Positions 1 through 11,600 of a DNA stretch of 64,000 nt are shown piece after piece. How positions within the stretch are numbered: the first letter of the stretch is position 1; the number at the start of each line of letters is the position of its first letter. This DNA is from Cryptomeria japonica (taxonomy: Eukaryota; Streptophyta; Pinopsida; Cupressales; Cupressaceae). The notes under the pieces were generated by a model that was not told the origin of the DNA, made no database searches, and saw nothing but the letters and a program-made list of their open reading frames with translations. Both the position numbers and the translations under genes were made by a program. The stretch spans positions 225,421,415 through 225,485,414 of the forward strand of contig NC_081410.1 in NCBI RefSeq assembly GCF_030272615.1, given 5' to 3'.

Positions 1-410
1 TCTAACAGGGTGATCCATTAGTTTGGATTCAAAAATCCTCCATCAAGGTTACTCCTAACAGGGTACTATCTTTAACAGGGTATAAGCTTCTAATCAAGCT
101 TTGGGATCTCTAACAAGATTCTCTCTTAGAAGAGCACTTTGTAGACCCTAACTGATCAATTATCTATTACTACAGATAGTTAACTTGTGAGTTCCATCTC
201 ACCATGGTTTTTACCTATTTGGGTTTTCCATGTACAAACACTTGTGTTATGGTGGATGTTTTACTTATTGTGAATGTTGTTATATCATTTTGGATTACAT
301 GCATTGTGTTTAAGAGTTTTGTTAAGTTCATCTACCGGTTAGTGTTTGAAGTAGTTTTATTTTTGGTGTCACTAATTCACCCCCCCTCTCAATGCTTTTC
401 AAGTCCATCA
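1..410 (+). repeat. 5' LTR of element A (3' part)
   Basis: Matches 7855-8264 base for base apart from scattered substitutions. It ends in ...ccatca directly before the primer site, as copia LTRs do. The left part is cut off by the window edge. It contains several of the small hairpins described for the 3' LTR and a ccatgg...ccatg motif near 203-233. Confidence 0.92.
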
Positions 411-424
411 ATTGGTATCAAAGC
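411..424 (+). other. Primer binding site of element A (tRNA-iMet)
   Basis: The sequence attggtatcaaagc starts immediately after the LTR and matches the usual plant iMet primer site (tggtatcagagc) with one G-to-A change. Confidence 0.85.
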
Positions 425-472
425 CTAACTTATTTAAAGCCTAATCTCTTAGAAGGGAGCCTTGAAACCACC

Positions 473-1747
473 ATGGGGGACATGAGCTACTTTGAGATGG
501 CTAGAGAGCTATAATCTAGCAAAAATGAGCTTGAAACCCTTAGGGCCAAACTGAAAGCTTCACAAGTTAAAAGGAGAGAGCTAACTAAACAACTGTTAGA
601 GATATTTGACAATAGTTCTTCAGATGAGGCTAGTATTGATGCCTTAGTCGAGGAAGTTGAAAAGTTAAATGGTGAAAAACTAAATTTGAGGAGAGAACTA
701 GAAGGTCTTACTATTCGCATGAGTCTAGAACTAGAAGCCAGAAGAGTTGTTGCAGATCTTATCAAGGAAAGAGATCAAGAGATTGCCAGGATCAAGCAAG
801 AAAATGCTACCTTGCATGAGCATTTGAATGCTGAAAGAGAAGAGAAGGAGAACTTACAGCTAGATCTTGAGTTAGCATCATCTCTGAGAGAAAACCTGTC
901 AAAACATAATGAAGATCTCACCAAATAGCTTACCAAAGCTAATGGGAAACTGGAAAAGTTCAACAAGAGTTCTAGCTTTCTTGAAGAACAAATTCAATCA
1001 CAAAGGATGAAAGGTGATACCTTTGGACTTGGTTTTCACACATCTGAGAAAGGTGAATCCTTTGGTACTAAGAGAAACACTCTTAAGAACAAATCTTCTC
1101 CTAAGATCAAGAATCCCACTGGTAAGAAGGTCTTTAAACCTATTTGTTCTGTTTGCCATAACCCTGGTCACACTGCAAATGTTTGTAAAGGCAAACCTAA
1201 CAAAAATAGAAGCTACAATACTAATGCTAGGTATGTGTCCAAGAAATTTGAAGGTCATTGCTTCACATGCAAAATGTATGGACATAGATCTGTTGAGTGC
1301 AAATATGGAGAAAATTATCCTATACCATATATGCATCCAAGATCGAATGGCAACTGGGTCAACATGAACTGGCAAAGACCCTATGACAATTAGTTTAGTC
1401 CATTTAAAATGGAAAAGGTAACAAATGTCATATGCACCATCTATAATAGCTTTGTTCATGTGGATATGAATTGCAGAAGAATAACTAGGAGAGAAAATGT
1501 GGGACCTTGGAAATCATCTGGTATGGCCTACTATCATTGCAACAAACTGAGGCACTTAGCAAAATTCTGTAGATCTAGAAGTATCAAACCGGTCAATTCT
1601 TCTAAGGATCAGAAAGGAAAGCATAAAGTTAATGTTGAAGAAACCAGTGATGAAATGAATTGGATATGGAAGAAGAAAAGTGATGACTCATCTGGAGAAG
1701 AAACTGTTCCTTCACCCAGTGAAGAGAACACTGCACTAGTGAATTAA
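473..1747 (+). pseudogene. Element A ORF1: coiled-coil protein with four CCHC zinc knuckles
   Basis: One frame runs from the ATG at 473 to TAA at 1747 (about 425 codons), 48 bp after the primer site, broken only by stops at 512, 926 and 1391. Each break is CAA/CAG-like changed to TAA/TAG; there is no frameshift. Residues ~20-180 are Glu/Lys/Leu-rich with heptad character and predict a coiled coil. Knuckles of CX2CX4HX4C type lie at residues 225-238 and 263-276; two more, at 321-334 and 354-366, have one Cys changed to Tyr each. The last ~60 residues are acidic and Ser-rich. The place and knuckles suggest a Gag-like nucleic-acid-binding role, but no UBN2/DUF4219 capsid-type domain of copia Gag is visible. 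Element B carries the same protein (429 codons). Function is inferred from position and motifs only. Confidence 0.75.
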
Positions 1748-2199
1748 GCCTTTTAAATATGGCTAAGGGGAGCTCAATGGTAAATCCACCTTCAGACCCC
1801 TTGAGATGAATGAGCTGTAAGAGAATTTTGAAGCATAAAATTTTGATAACCTTTTTGTCAATATGTTATCAACTGGTTTTCTCCTTGAGTGGTAAAATTA
1901 GGGTTTGTAACCCTAACTGGCAAACATTTAATGCAGTAGGTAAAAAGGATAAAAGTGAGTTTTTACTTTGTCATTTTTACCCTAATGCATCCGAGAAAGA
2001 AATTTGGAGCGCTTGCTGAGCTAAAAGAGTTTGTTGGCTAATAATTATCGAAATTGCATTGTGATTTGCAATCAAGCTGATTTGAAGGTTGCAAAAGATC
2101 AAACTGGTGTGCACTTGGACGTTCAACTAGTAAACGAGGTAGCGTATGCGAAAAAAGGTATTTCTTTGATAATCCTACTTTGAATCTTGTTCATTTGAA
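1748..2199 (+). other. Spacer between ORF1 and ORF2 of element A
   Basis: About 450 bp with no open frame of note. The matching spacer in element B (30572-31015) has nearly the same length, so the two-ORF spacing is a family trait. How ORF2 would be translated (second transcript, splicing or internal entry) cannot be read from the sequence. Confidence 0.5.
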
Positions 2200-5100
2200 A
2201 TGGCATCATCTTCAAAGATGGTAGAAAGGGTAATGATTACATCTGAGGCAATGGAAGTTGTAGAGGCAGAACAAATTGTGTCATATAATGCATTATCACA
2301 AGTTCCTAGTGGAGTTTTAGTAAAAGGAGATTTGTCAAGTTATATTGATTGTAAGATAGAGGATCTAGGATCACTATACATTTACACTCAGCTAAAATCC
2401 CTTTATGATGAGAATGGAAAGATTCAAACATATTATGCTAGGGTTTTCAAGAAAGGTTTTCACAACACCACTTATTTTCTAGAAGATTTTGAGGAAGAGC
2501 ATATTAGAATCATTTTGAGTCAGGTTCATGGTGAGAACATGTAATTAGAGAGAACACACACAATTACCAAGGAAGCCATTCAGGCTGTAACTAGTTATTT
2601 CTCAACCGGTGAAGTACCCGAGCTAAGATGAATTTCAAAAGACAAGGTATTCTCACTAACCAGTTCAACATCTGATAAATGTATGGTGCATAACACCTAG
2701 CTCAAAGTTGTCTTTTCTTGAATTTTAGAGTTTTTATGTGATTTCAAGTTATTTTATGTCGTAATAAGGTGGAATAAATCCTATGATTCCTTTTTAAGCC
2801 ATAGTTTGGTTGTCCACACTTTTTTTATGCTCAGGATCCAAAATTGTCATTACCCTGAAATGTTGTCAAAATGTCAATTTTTGGTTTGTACCAGGTGGAT
2901 GCCTGGAAACTTGCTAGAATTTTTGGAAATGGTTTAAATCCATTGTGGGATTCCATTTGAGTGATTTTTCAAGCCTTGAGAGCCTTGGAGTGTGTTTTTG
3001 CACTCATAGGTAGAAGTTGTCAAAAATTGGTCATGACAACTTTTGCATCTTTAGGCAAAAGTTGTCCATGAAGGAAATGGCATTGGAAGTTGGTTGGAAC
3101 CAAATTAAAATGGTGTATAAAATCTTATAAGAATCTCCAATAATAGTTTAATCAACTTTTGGTTTGCATTCAATTCATTTGCCAAGGGTTCCCTATGCTT
3201 TTCCTCATGTTTGGATTGTTTTTGCTTTGATTTTCTGCTTTTGTATGACCTGTACGGTTTGGTATGGTACTCATAATAGTAGAAGAAGTTAGGAATTTGT
3301 TTTATCTTTCCAACCAATATAATATGAAGGATTTAAGTGCCTTGGATCAAAAGTTATCACTATTTTTGGAAAAGTTGCTCACAAATCTTAAAAACTTGGG
3401 GTTTTGATTGTAAAAATGCATTTTACTTGAGTATCCATGAATGGAACAAGTTGCAATCCAGTGGATGGATTGGTTAGGCTCTGTAAATAGTTTTAGAGTA
3501 GTTTTTTTTTTTTTTTTTTCAGGCCACAAGGAGTAGAATGGGTGAGATGAATAATATACAAGCTTATAGCTAGTTTGTGAGGGCAACAGAGATTGCTCAT
3601 TTTTTAGAGCCATGGAGAAGTGACACCCCAACAACCCATAGTGTTTTGGAAATATATATGAGTTTAATAAAATAATCCAAGTTTTTTTGGGTTCGTGATT
3701 GTGACTGGTGAAGAGTTTGGAGCACATCTTACAAAACTACTTGGAAGCCCTAAACCCCTAAAAAATAGCTCTTTTTAAGTAACCCTAGTTAAACAAAAAA
3801 CCTAGATGGAAAACTGAGTGATCTTGTTTAAATTCCAAATGGGTATCTGAATATATAAAAATATCTTATGGTTTCTAATAAATTTTGGGGAAGAAGACCA
3901 AAAAATAGTCAAGGAAGGGCTAGTCAATTAGGCCTAATAGCGGCCGATAGAAGCAAGTTCAAAGCCTAGGGCTTGGGAGAAAGCTCCAGACCTTGTCAAT
4001 GCATAAAATGACCTTGAACATACCTGTACAACATAACCACAACCTTTAAACATTTTGTTAGAGTGACGATCCTTGGTGGAGGTTTTTGGAGCCTAGTTGG
4101 AGCTTTGGGAACCTAGTAGGAGACCATCTCAAAATCAGAGATTTGGGTCAAAACCAACAAGAAAAATCAAGTGGCTATACCTAGGAGGGAATCTAGTAGA
4201 GTTTAGGCCTTGGAGGTCTAAGGAGTGTACCCTAACAAGACACCTTGGAGGAGCTTGAGTAGAAGGGTGAGTTGAGGAGTTGGGGTGAGTAAGAGTGAAT
4301 TGAAGAGCTAGGCATGAGACCTCTACATCAACGTGCTTTTTTTGCTAATAATATTAGAGACCCAGTGGTGAAATTGGTAGCAATGGTGATAGGCTACCGA
4401 GTATTTTACTCCAATAAATTAAATAGTTTGCCATCTGTAGCAATTCACACAACTTATAAGATGATAGTTGAAAATGAAGATTGTGATCTTTGCGAGGCTA
4501 TTAGGAAACAACTAATAGGTGATATGGAATGGTCAAAAGACCTACCAGTATCTGCACAAATCAAGAACATCAAGGTTGTAAAGAATACTTTCCCTGCTGC
4601 TATGAATAAGAATTTCAATGAGTTTCAAAACAAGATGAGCATGAGAATGAGATTGCTTGAATATGTGGTAAGTCATTTTTCAAAAGACATTGTTTTCACA
4701 TTTACCACTGATTTTTTTTTTATGCAAGCAATTGAGCCAATAAAAGAAGAAATGGAAGATATGAGTTATGAGGTGAACCATGACTTACTGGTTGGTTATG
4801 CTAATAACCTATTAGCATCTCCTAAAGATAAAAAGAAGGCAAAACTGGATATTGTGGTATTTCAAGATGCACAAACCAAAATGATTATTTCTCCTACCAC
4901 AAGTGGGAAAGGAAAGAAAAAGAAAATTGATGAAGCACCTCCAGTGATAAAGAATACAAGGGTGACTTGGAGTATCCAAATCAAAAAGGAACTGACACCT
5001 AAATTCTATACAAAGAAGGAGAATGTGACAACGAAAAGAGGTCAAAAGTTAATTCTTCAAGAAGAATCTGAGGGTATTGACACTGAAGAAGAACCTAAGA

Positions 5101-6825
5101 AGAAGAAATCTACTAGTATAGTAGCAAAGATAGTAAAGGAAGTGCCAAAGGAAACTATGCCTATTGATATAGAAACTTACAAGCCTGATACCCATTTTGA
5201 AAGAACAATGAAGACATTAGGTAGGAATAGGTTTAACAATGTCATTTTGATTCCTTCACTAAAGATGATAAGAAGCAAGTCATTCAACAAGTAGTCACTC
5301 ATTTATTTCATTACAGTAGATATCCACATGATCTTGAAAAGGATATCTCAAATTCTTTGTACACTATTTTGTTAGATAAATGGGAGGAAGCTATAAAATT
5401 GGAAAAATAAATCATTTATGAAGTATTTGTACAATATTTTCCTTAATTTTCTAAAGATAAAATTAGTGCTTTAGTCGATCGGTACAAAGCTCAGTTTATG
5501 TTCAAAGCAAGGAGATTGAAACTACTCAGTGGAAATAGGGAAATTATTGAAACTGAGACCCATCGAATAGCCTATGAAACCAAACAGATGGAAGAACTCA
5601 TCCATTCCTCTAAGAAAGAGGAAGATGTTGTTAATCGACCAAAAATGGATGAAGAAGAGATTGTACAAGCTAACGAGGTCTATCCTATCAAGAAGAAGGA
5701 TGACACCATTATTCATGTTGTTGTTTATGTTCAGGATAAAGTTGATCTATTTGGAGACAATACTGCACCCGATATGGAACCTCCTGAAATTACTAATACA
5801 CAAATTACTTTAGTTGAGCAATCGATAAGTCAACCAAAAGTGGACAATCCACCAAAAACTGAACAACCGGAGAAAACCCAATCCCCATTGGCCTTACAAG
5901 ATGCTCAGAAGGAGTCTATGGAAAATGTTGTCACACAACAGGAAGTAGAGAAAAATCTAGAGAAAGTAATCATTAAGGTTACATCCTCTGAACCGACAAA
6001 GCCATTAGTCACTCTGCAAACTAATGAGGATGATGATGATTCATTAGGCATTTTAGGGCCTATAAATGTTGACAACATGAGTGCATCTGAAATGATGAAG
6101 ATTGCAAGTGTTATGCAATTTAGAGCACATAAGAAGAGACTTAAAGAGCAAAGGGTTGAAGCTAAAAATATTCAGAATGTAGTAGATATTTTATCTGGTT
6201 TGCTACAGGGAACTTCTACAGCACATCTGACATCCCATTTTAGCAAACTTGGTCAATTGGTTTCTGATGCATCTAATCAAATCAAGTCACTTGAATAAGA
6301 AGCACTAACCTATGCTGAGAAAAGTCACAAGAAGAAGTATGGGGAGAAACTTGCAAAGGACATTGATACTGGCAAAATGGCTCTGTCACATAATAAAGAT
6401 TTGTTGAGTAAATCTATTAAAACAGGAGGAAAGTATCTTGCTTCTACCTCTAATGTTTCATTTTGTTATTCTGATATCACAAAAAGACAAAAAAACACAA
6501 AGCAAGAGTTAGAAAGGATATGCAATGCATATATCCCACTTCAGGACTCTATATTTGATTTTAGCAAATCTGTAGATAATTTGCACAATAGGTTGGATAC
6601 TTATGATCATGAGAAGGCAAATATATTCCAGTCTCTCAAGGAACTCAAGAGTCTACTGACATCACAAGTGGACATATTATAGGGAGCCTCTCAAATGCAG
6701 AAGCTATCTTAGCAACTCCAGAAACTTGTACATTAGATTCGATGGAAGAATTCCATACATGGTTTATGTCTACAAAAGAGTACATTGAGAATGTGCTAGC
6801 AACGTGGAAAAATTCCATATCATAG
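2200..6825 (+). pseudogene. Element A ORF2: large protein of unknown function
   Basis: The frame opens with MASSSKM at 2200 and can be followed to a stop near 6823, interrupted by a foreign insertion (2690-4312), a one-base frameshift near 5245, another frame change near 6680 and several stops. Element B encodes a homologue along the whole length: shared blocks include YNALSQV and YIDCKI, DHIRIILS-like, a MVIGY block, TSEM-like helical segments and a TLD-MEE block near the end. Much of the protein is Lys/Glu-rich and likely helical; the middle is low-complexity with SSS and KKKK runs. No protease DSG, integrase HHCC/DDE, RT YVDD or RNase H motif is present. I do not recognise the family. Conservation between two diverged copies suggests it mattered for the element. 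It could be a captured host gene or a highly altered structural protein. Confidence 0.65.
2690..4312. repeat. Unidentified ~1.6-kb insertion inside ORF2 of element A
   Basis: Homology with ORF2 of element B stops near 2685 and resumes near 4340, leaving ~1.6 kb with no counterpart. The ends carry a short inverted match (cctagctc at 2696-2703, gagctagg at 4305-4312). The interior is non-coding, with a T run at 3500-3519. A target duplication could not be fixed. It may be a MITE-like or other non-autonomous element, or a solo LTR; identity unknown. Confidence 0.5.
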
Positions 6826-6922
6826 TTGAATCATAACTTTAACGATATTTTTATGAGATTAGCTAATGCATGAACTTTTTTAAGTTGTTATTGTATATGT
6901 TGAACACTTTGATACAAATTTT

Positions 6923-6948
6923 CTATATATATATATATATATATATAT
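6923..6948. repeat. (TA)n microsatellite
   Basis: Uninterrupted TA dinucleotides just upstream of the purine-tract cluster of element A. Confidence 0.9.
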
Positions 6949-6976
6949 TTTACTTTTTCAATTTGGCATTGTTGTC

Positions 6977-7137
6977 AAAGGGGGAGTAGAAATATGTATG
7001 TGTGCGTTTGAAAATGTTGTATAATGTATACATTAAGGGGGAGCATGTGTATATGTGTAAATTTTGTTTTGTATGCACACTTAGCGGTATTACTAAAAAA
7101 TTTTCTAAGTGTTGCCATCAATGCCAAAGGGGGAGAT
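6977..7137 (+). other. Polypurine tract cluster of element A
   Basis: Three near-identical tracts lie in 160 bp: aaagggggag at 6977-6986, aagggggag at 7035-7043 and aaagggggagat at 7126-7137. The last abuts the 3' LTR and is the expected plus-strand primer. The others may act as auxiliary primers (inference). The same arrangement recurs in elements B and C. Confidence 0.75.
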
Positions 7138-8264
7138 TGTTGGCTTGATGATGATTGTAATATATTCATCATATGTCATCATTGATGAAACACACACACA
7201 CACACACACATGTTTATATTGTCTATCGGTGTAACTTCAAGTTGTTTATTCTACAACCGGTATGCTATAGGTTATACTAAGAGGTTTATCTCTAACCAGT
7301 ATTTTGTGACAAACCGGTATATGCATAGAAGACAACCAGTAAATACACATTAATCAGTATCAACATGAAGATCAAGCAGAGATTATATCAGGAGATTCAA
7401 GGATAACGGTTCATATATTTAACTCTAACTAGTATTGATTGTTCCAACTGATATTTATTGATTTTGTGATGAGTTACCACAATTGTGATGATTTATCCCA
7501 CCGACAAATTTTGGCGATATTTTTGTGATGAGTTATGATCACTTGACTAGATACACTGCACCTAGGAAATTGTGTTATAATTTCTTTAGGCCGACATGAA
7601 ATCTTAATGTCAATATATTGACATTACAATGAATTATTTCATATGAGTGAAAGTGATATGTTGTGTGCGAAAGTCAAAAGAGTTAAATTTCAGAGTATGC
7701 AGAAGAGCAGTGTTGAATATGTTTAGAAGGATCTGATCAAGCAAGTATTGTGCTACTCAGACAAATCAAACCAATCCTTTTGTTTTCTAACAATCATAGC
7801 AGAATTCAAATCCCCTAACTGGGTAAGCTCTAACAAGCTTATTTGTACAAATCCTCTAACAGGGTGATCCATTAGTTTGGATTCAAAAATTCTCCATTGA
7901 GGTTACTCCTAACATGGTACTACCTTTAACAGGGTATAAGCTTCTAATCAAGCTTTGGGATCTCTAACAAGATTTGCTCCTAGCAGAGCACTTTGTAGAC
8001 CCTAACCGGCCAGTTATCTATTACTGTAGATAGTTAACTTGTGAGTTCCATCTCACCATGGTTTTTACATTTTGGGTTTTTCCATGTACAAACACTTGTG
8101 TTATGGTGGATGTTTTACTTATTGTGAATGTTGCTATATCATTTTGGATTACATGCATTGTGTTTAAATTTTTTGTTAAGTTCATCTATCAGTTAGTGTT
8201 TGAAGTAGTTTTATTTTTGGTGTCACTGATTCACCCCTCCTCATAGTGTTTTTCAAGTCCATTA
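7138..8264 (+). repeat. 3' LTR of element A
   Basis: 1127 bp, starting TGTTGGC right after the purine tract and ending ...ccatta (5' copy ...ccatca). It includes a (CA)n run at 7190-7210, a hairpin array at 7812-7989, the ccatggtttttac...gggttttccatg motif typical of plant copia LTRs near 8057-8090, and a pyrimidine-rich ttcacccctcc end motif. Confidence 0.92.
7812..7989 (+). other. Mini-hairpin array in the LTR of element A
   Basis: A run of 11-18 nt inverted repeats whose loops keep a TAAC core while stems differ. Examples: aagct-ctaaca-agctt (7825-7840), cct-ctaac-agg (7853-7863), tacc-tttaaca-gggta (7921-7936), aagctt-ctaatc-aagctt (7938-7955), atct-ctaaca-agat (7960-7973), gctc-ctagca-gagc (7976-7989). 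Stem changes remain complementary. The role is unknown; RNA structure for packaging or dimerisation is one possibility. Confidence 0.7.
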
Positions 8265-8613
8265 GTTGCCTCTCTATAGTTAGTGAGACTCTTTTGTAAT
8301 GAGCAATACGATCTAGGCAGTGTGCCTCCTCATTGTAACACATACTTTCTGTAGAAGTATCATCTGACTATGGGTAGGCTTCCCACCATGGTTTTTCCCT
8401 TTCCGGGTTTTCCATGTACAAATCATGGTGTTATGTGGTATGGTTGCTTTGCATTGATTATCTGTTTAATTGTTAAGTTGCATTGTTTATCGGTATATGT
8501 TTCTGCGTTACCGGTACTTAATCTGGTTAAAGGTTATTAATTGGATTAAATGTTATAATCTATTAACAACTTATTCACCCTCCCCTCTCAGTTGTTCACT
8601 GGTTATCCTAACA
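8265..8613 (+). repeat. LTR fragment N of another copia-type element
   Basis: This stretch has the plant copia LTR-end design: ccaccatggtttttccc...gggttttccatg near 8384-8417, then ttcaccctcccctctcagttg and a terminal ...cctaaca at ~8613. It begins where element A ends, so A may have inserted into this LTR. The left half would lie outside the window. The following bases do not form a good primer site, so it is probably a 3' or solo LTR. Confidence 0.5.
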
Positions 8614-11600
8614 ATTATTTCTAGATCCAGGTGCATAGCTTCATCCCATATTCCAATCTCAAGTTATAATCAGTTCTTTGTCACTTTTTCACTACATAAT
8701 TCAATCAATTCTTTTTCATTTCAAATAAGGAAGAGGGGATCAACTTATCATTTGCATTTCATTCAGAATTCAATCTTCATCCTTGAAGGTTGAATCTGGT
8801 GAATTTCCTCTCCTCTTCCAAATGTAATTTGGTGAAAAGTGTTTGAAGGGTGATGAATAGTGAAACTCTCATCTCTCTTTGAGGGAAAGGGTAGTTTTCC
8901 TCTTGATATATCATTCACCATTTTTCAACATTACAAGAATAATTATCCATTAACACATAATCTTTATGAACATGAAACATATCACATACACTCATAACCC
9001 AACTACACAAGCAGAATTAAACATAACAAAATCTTCACCATCATCTCCTTAGGGTATCTCAACGTCATTACTTACTCTACTATCATAAGCAATAACAATC
9101 TAACAATTTCCATCACAACACTTAACATCCTTAATCATTAATCATGTACATATGTATTTCTTATTCATTAGCTATGCACATGCAACTCAAGTACTTATAT
9201 CCTTCGTGGTATGCAACCTAAGTACTCATTAATCTAATATGATATGCTACTCTTTTCAATGCAAGACCAATCCCTTTTTCCTTATGTTCATTTTATGCAC
9301 CAAATCCAAATGTTCCTAAAACCCTTAATAATTTTCTATTAACATGATCTCTACTCTCCTACAAAGATATTTCATAGACATAATTTTCCTTTCTTATTCC
9401 AATACTCCCATAACTACTCATGATTTTATAACTATAGCATGATCATTTTCCTTTACATGATTCCTAAGTGCATAATGCAATAATCATAAAGTCCTTCTTA
9501 AACCAAACATCTTAAATGCTATACATGGTCCCTTGTTTTCCTTCTAACCCATCCATAAGTAATAAGTGCCATTATCACATTCACAATATCATTTATCAAC
9601 TACAAGTCCTACATTACAGCAATCCTACTTACATAGGTTATTTTCCACTTTTAATCTACAAGCTTATCTAACAATCATAACATACACATAATGATAAACA
9701 CATACAACGGATTCAATTACATTATTCCCATTAACTAAGAAACAATCAAATACTTTGAGATGTGCCCATGTCTTATTCTACTACTAGAGTTGTAACCTCA
9801 TTCCACATTAACTAATAACAAACTAAATCATTTCCTTCAGGTTAAACTATTCATCTTACCAACTAACCATTCTTTCTCACAATCTAGAAGTATCCATTTA
9901 TCAATAATATCAACCTTTCAACTACAAGAACTTTCATTCATTATTTGCATATACATCCATACTCAAAGATCATCCTATTATAACATTACAATCCATTACA
10001 ACACATAAAGATTTCCTCCTATCACGAGTCCTAATACTTGTATCTACTAAAGGCAAGCTACATGGCTACATTTACCTTATCACCTTAATTACCATATCTG
10101 ATTTCCCAATCTTTTTCTATTTTAAAAAGAACATAAATTCCTATTGCATGACCTCAATATCAAAACTCATGAGTTCCTCTACAAGCTAATACAAGATATT
10201 CTACAACATATCTATTAACATGAATTGCATTCCATTTCAAAGATAATAACATTTCAATAAATCTCAATATCCATCTTACAAATCATAGGCCCATTCCTAA
10301 ACATCATCTACTATGTAATTGCATAATCATTTCAACATGATCATACCTCTCCTAATACATAATCTTAATCATAATTTCTACAATAGGATTACATTACATA
10401 ACTCATGATATCAATTACATCCATCTGCTATAATAATCATCTAACAGCTACAATAATAGAATCCACAACCACACATGAAGAATCCAAGTAGAAATATCCC
10501 AAGGGTAGAAAGGAACCAACCACCCGACCATGTGGAACCAAAGGAACCACCTCCCATAGTAGGAGATGACATGAGGTCCCAAAACACTCTCTAGAACTAA
10601 GTTGACACCAAACTACCAAAGAGACTCACAACTCAAGGATAACAACCACACAACACAACAACCAATCACATGGCAACCATCGTAGAGGCTCCCAGAGGCA
10701 TAACAATAGACAAGGAATTAGAATAACAAACAAGGACACATGTAGGAGTGGAGTGTCATCACATGCTATCCTCCCCAAAATAGACACACAACCATTCAAT
10801 TCATAACCTTGATAGTCATGTGGAGCCATCTTGACCTATGAGAGAATCAAGGGAAATTGACTTACCACTGCAGGAGCCTTCCCAAGCTTATCCTAAAACA
10901 TTCTCCCTAGGATCAATTCTTGGGGATCAACTATTAATTATCTTGATTAGGTGAGTCCTAATTACCCAATCCTTATAATTCATTATTAATGTTATCACTT
11001 GTTTACAATAAAGAAAACTTGCAATGTGCCCTAACAATCTAGACGTGAGGCTTATCAACTCACTGTCTATCTCTCATGATCTCGGTCATCACATGAAAGC
11101 CCACTCCCCCCTAACATGTTCCAAAAATAAAATATCAACAAGAGGCTCATAATCAACATGAAAATTTGAATCCATATGTAACACCAATAAAGAGCCTTAT
11201 ATCAAATTTATACATCAAGGACCACAAAAGGCCATCAAATTTGTCACAATTACAAAATGAAAGATACAGCAAGGCACATTCACTTGTTTGTTCAACAACA
11301 ATAGAGCAACACTCACAATTATGGCTCATCAAGAGAGTTCGAAACCTCAAAAAAGAAGCATAACAATAAATAGAAGCAAAAACCACAAAATATCAATAAA
11401 TCTAATCAAACTCAAAGATGGAAAATATCAACAAAATTCCATAAATGCCTCTCTTATGACACCAAAATCATAAAATCAAGACTGACTAAGGAAATTATTC
11501 AAAATACCTAACACAAGTAGCTCGACGCATTTGTAGCATAGAACAACGTATTCATTATGTTCTGCAGTGCATATATAAGATCCTACAACGCCTTTACAAA

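Larger units (their letters stand above)
1..8264 (+). mobile_element. Element A: pol-less LTR retrotransposon with two ORFs
   Basis: The 410 bases at the window start repeat at 7855-8264 with no net length change, so the element is bounded by LTRs and only the first ~717 bp of the 5' LTR lies outside the window. After the 5' LTR comes a tRNA-iMet primer site; before the 3' LTR is a purine tract. The interior holds a coiled-coil/CCHC ORF1 and a long ORF2. No protease, integrase, reverse transcriptase or RNase H was recognised between 411 and 7137. A second, diverged copy of the same layout (element B, 25796-38494, opposite strand) shows this is a family and not one deleted copia element. It must have been mobilised in trans; the copia relatives C and K are plausible donors (inference). 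Confidence 0.85.

Noticed and set aside
7812..7989. CRISPR-like repeat array
   Set aside because: The units are short inverted repeats with unequal spacing inside an LTR; there are no uniform repeats, spacers or cas genes.
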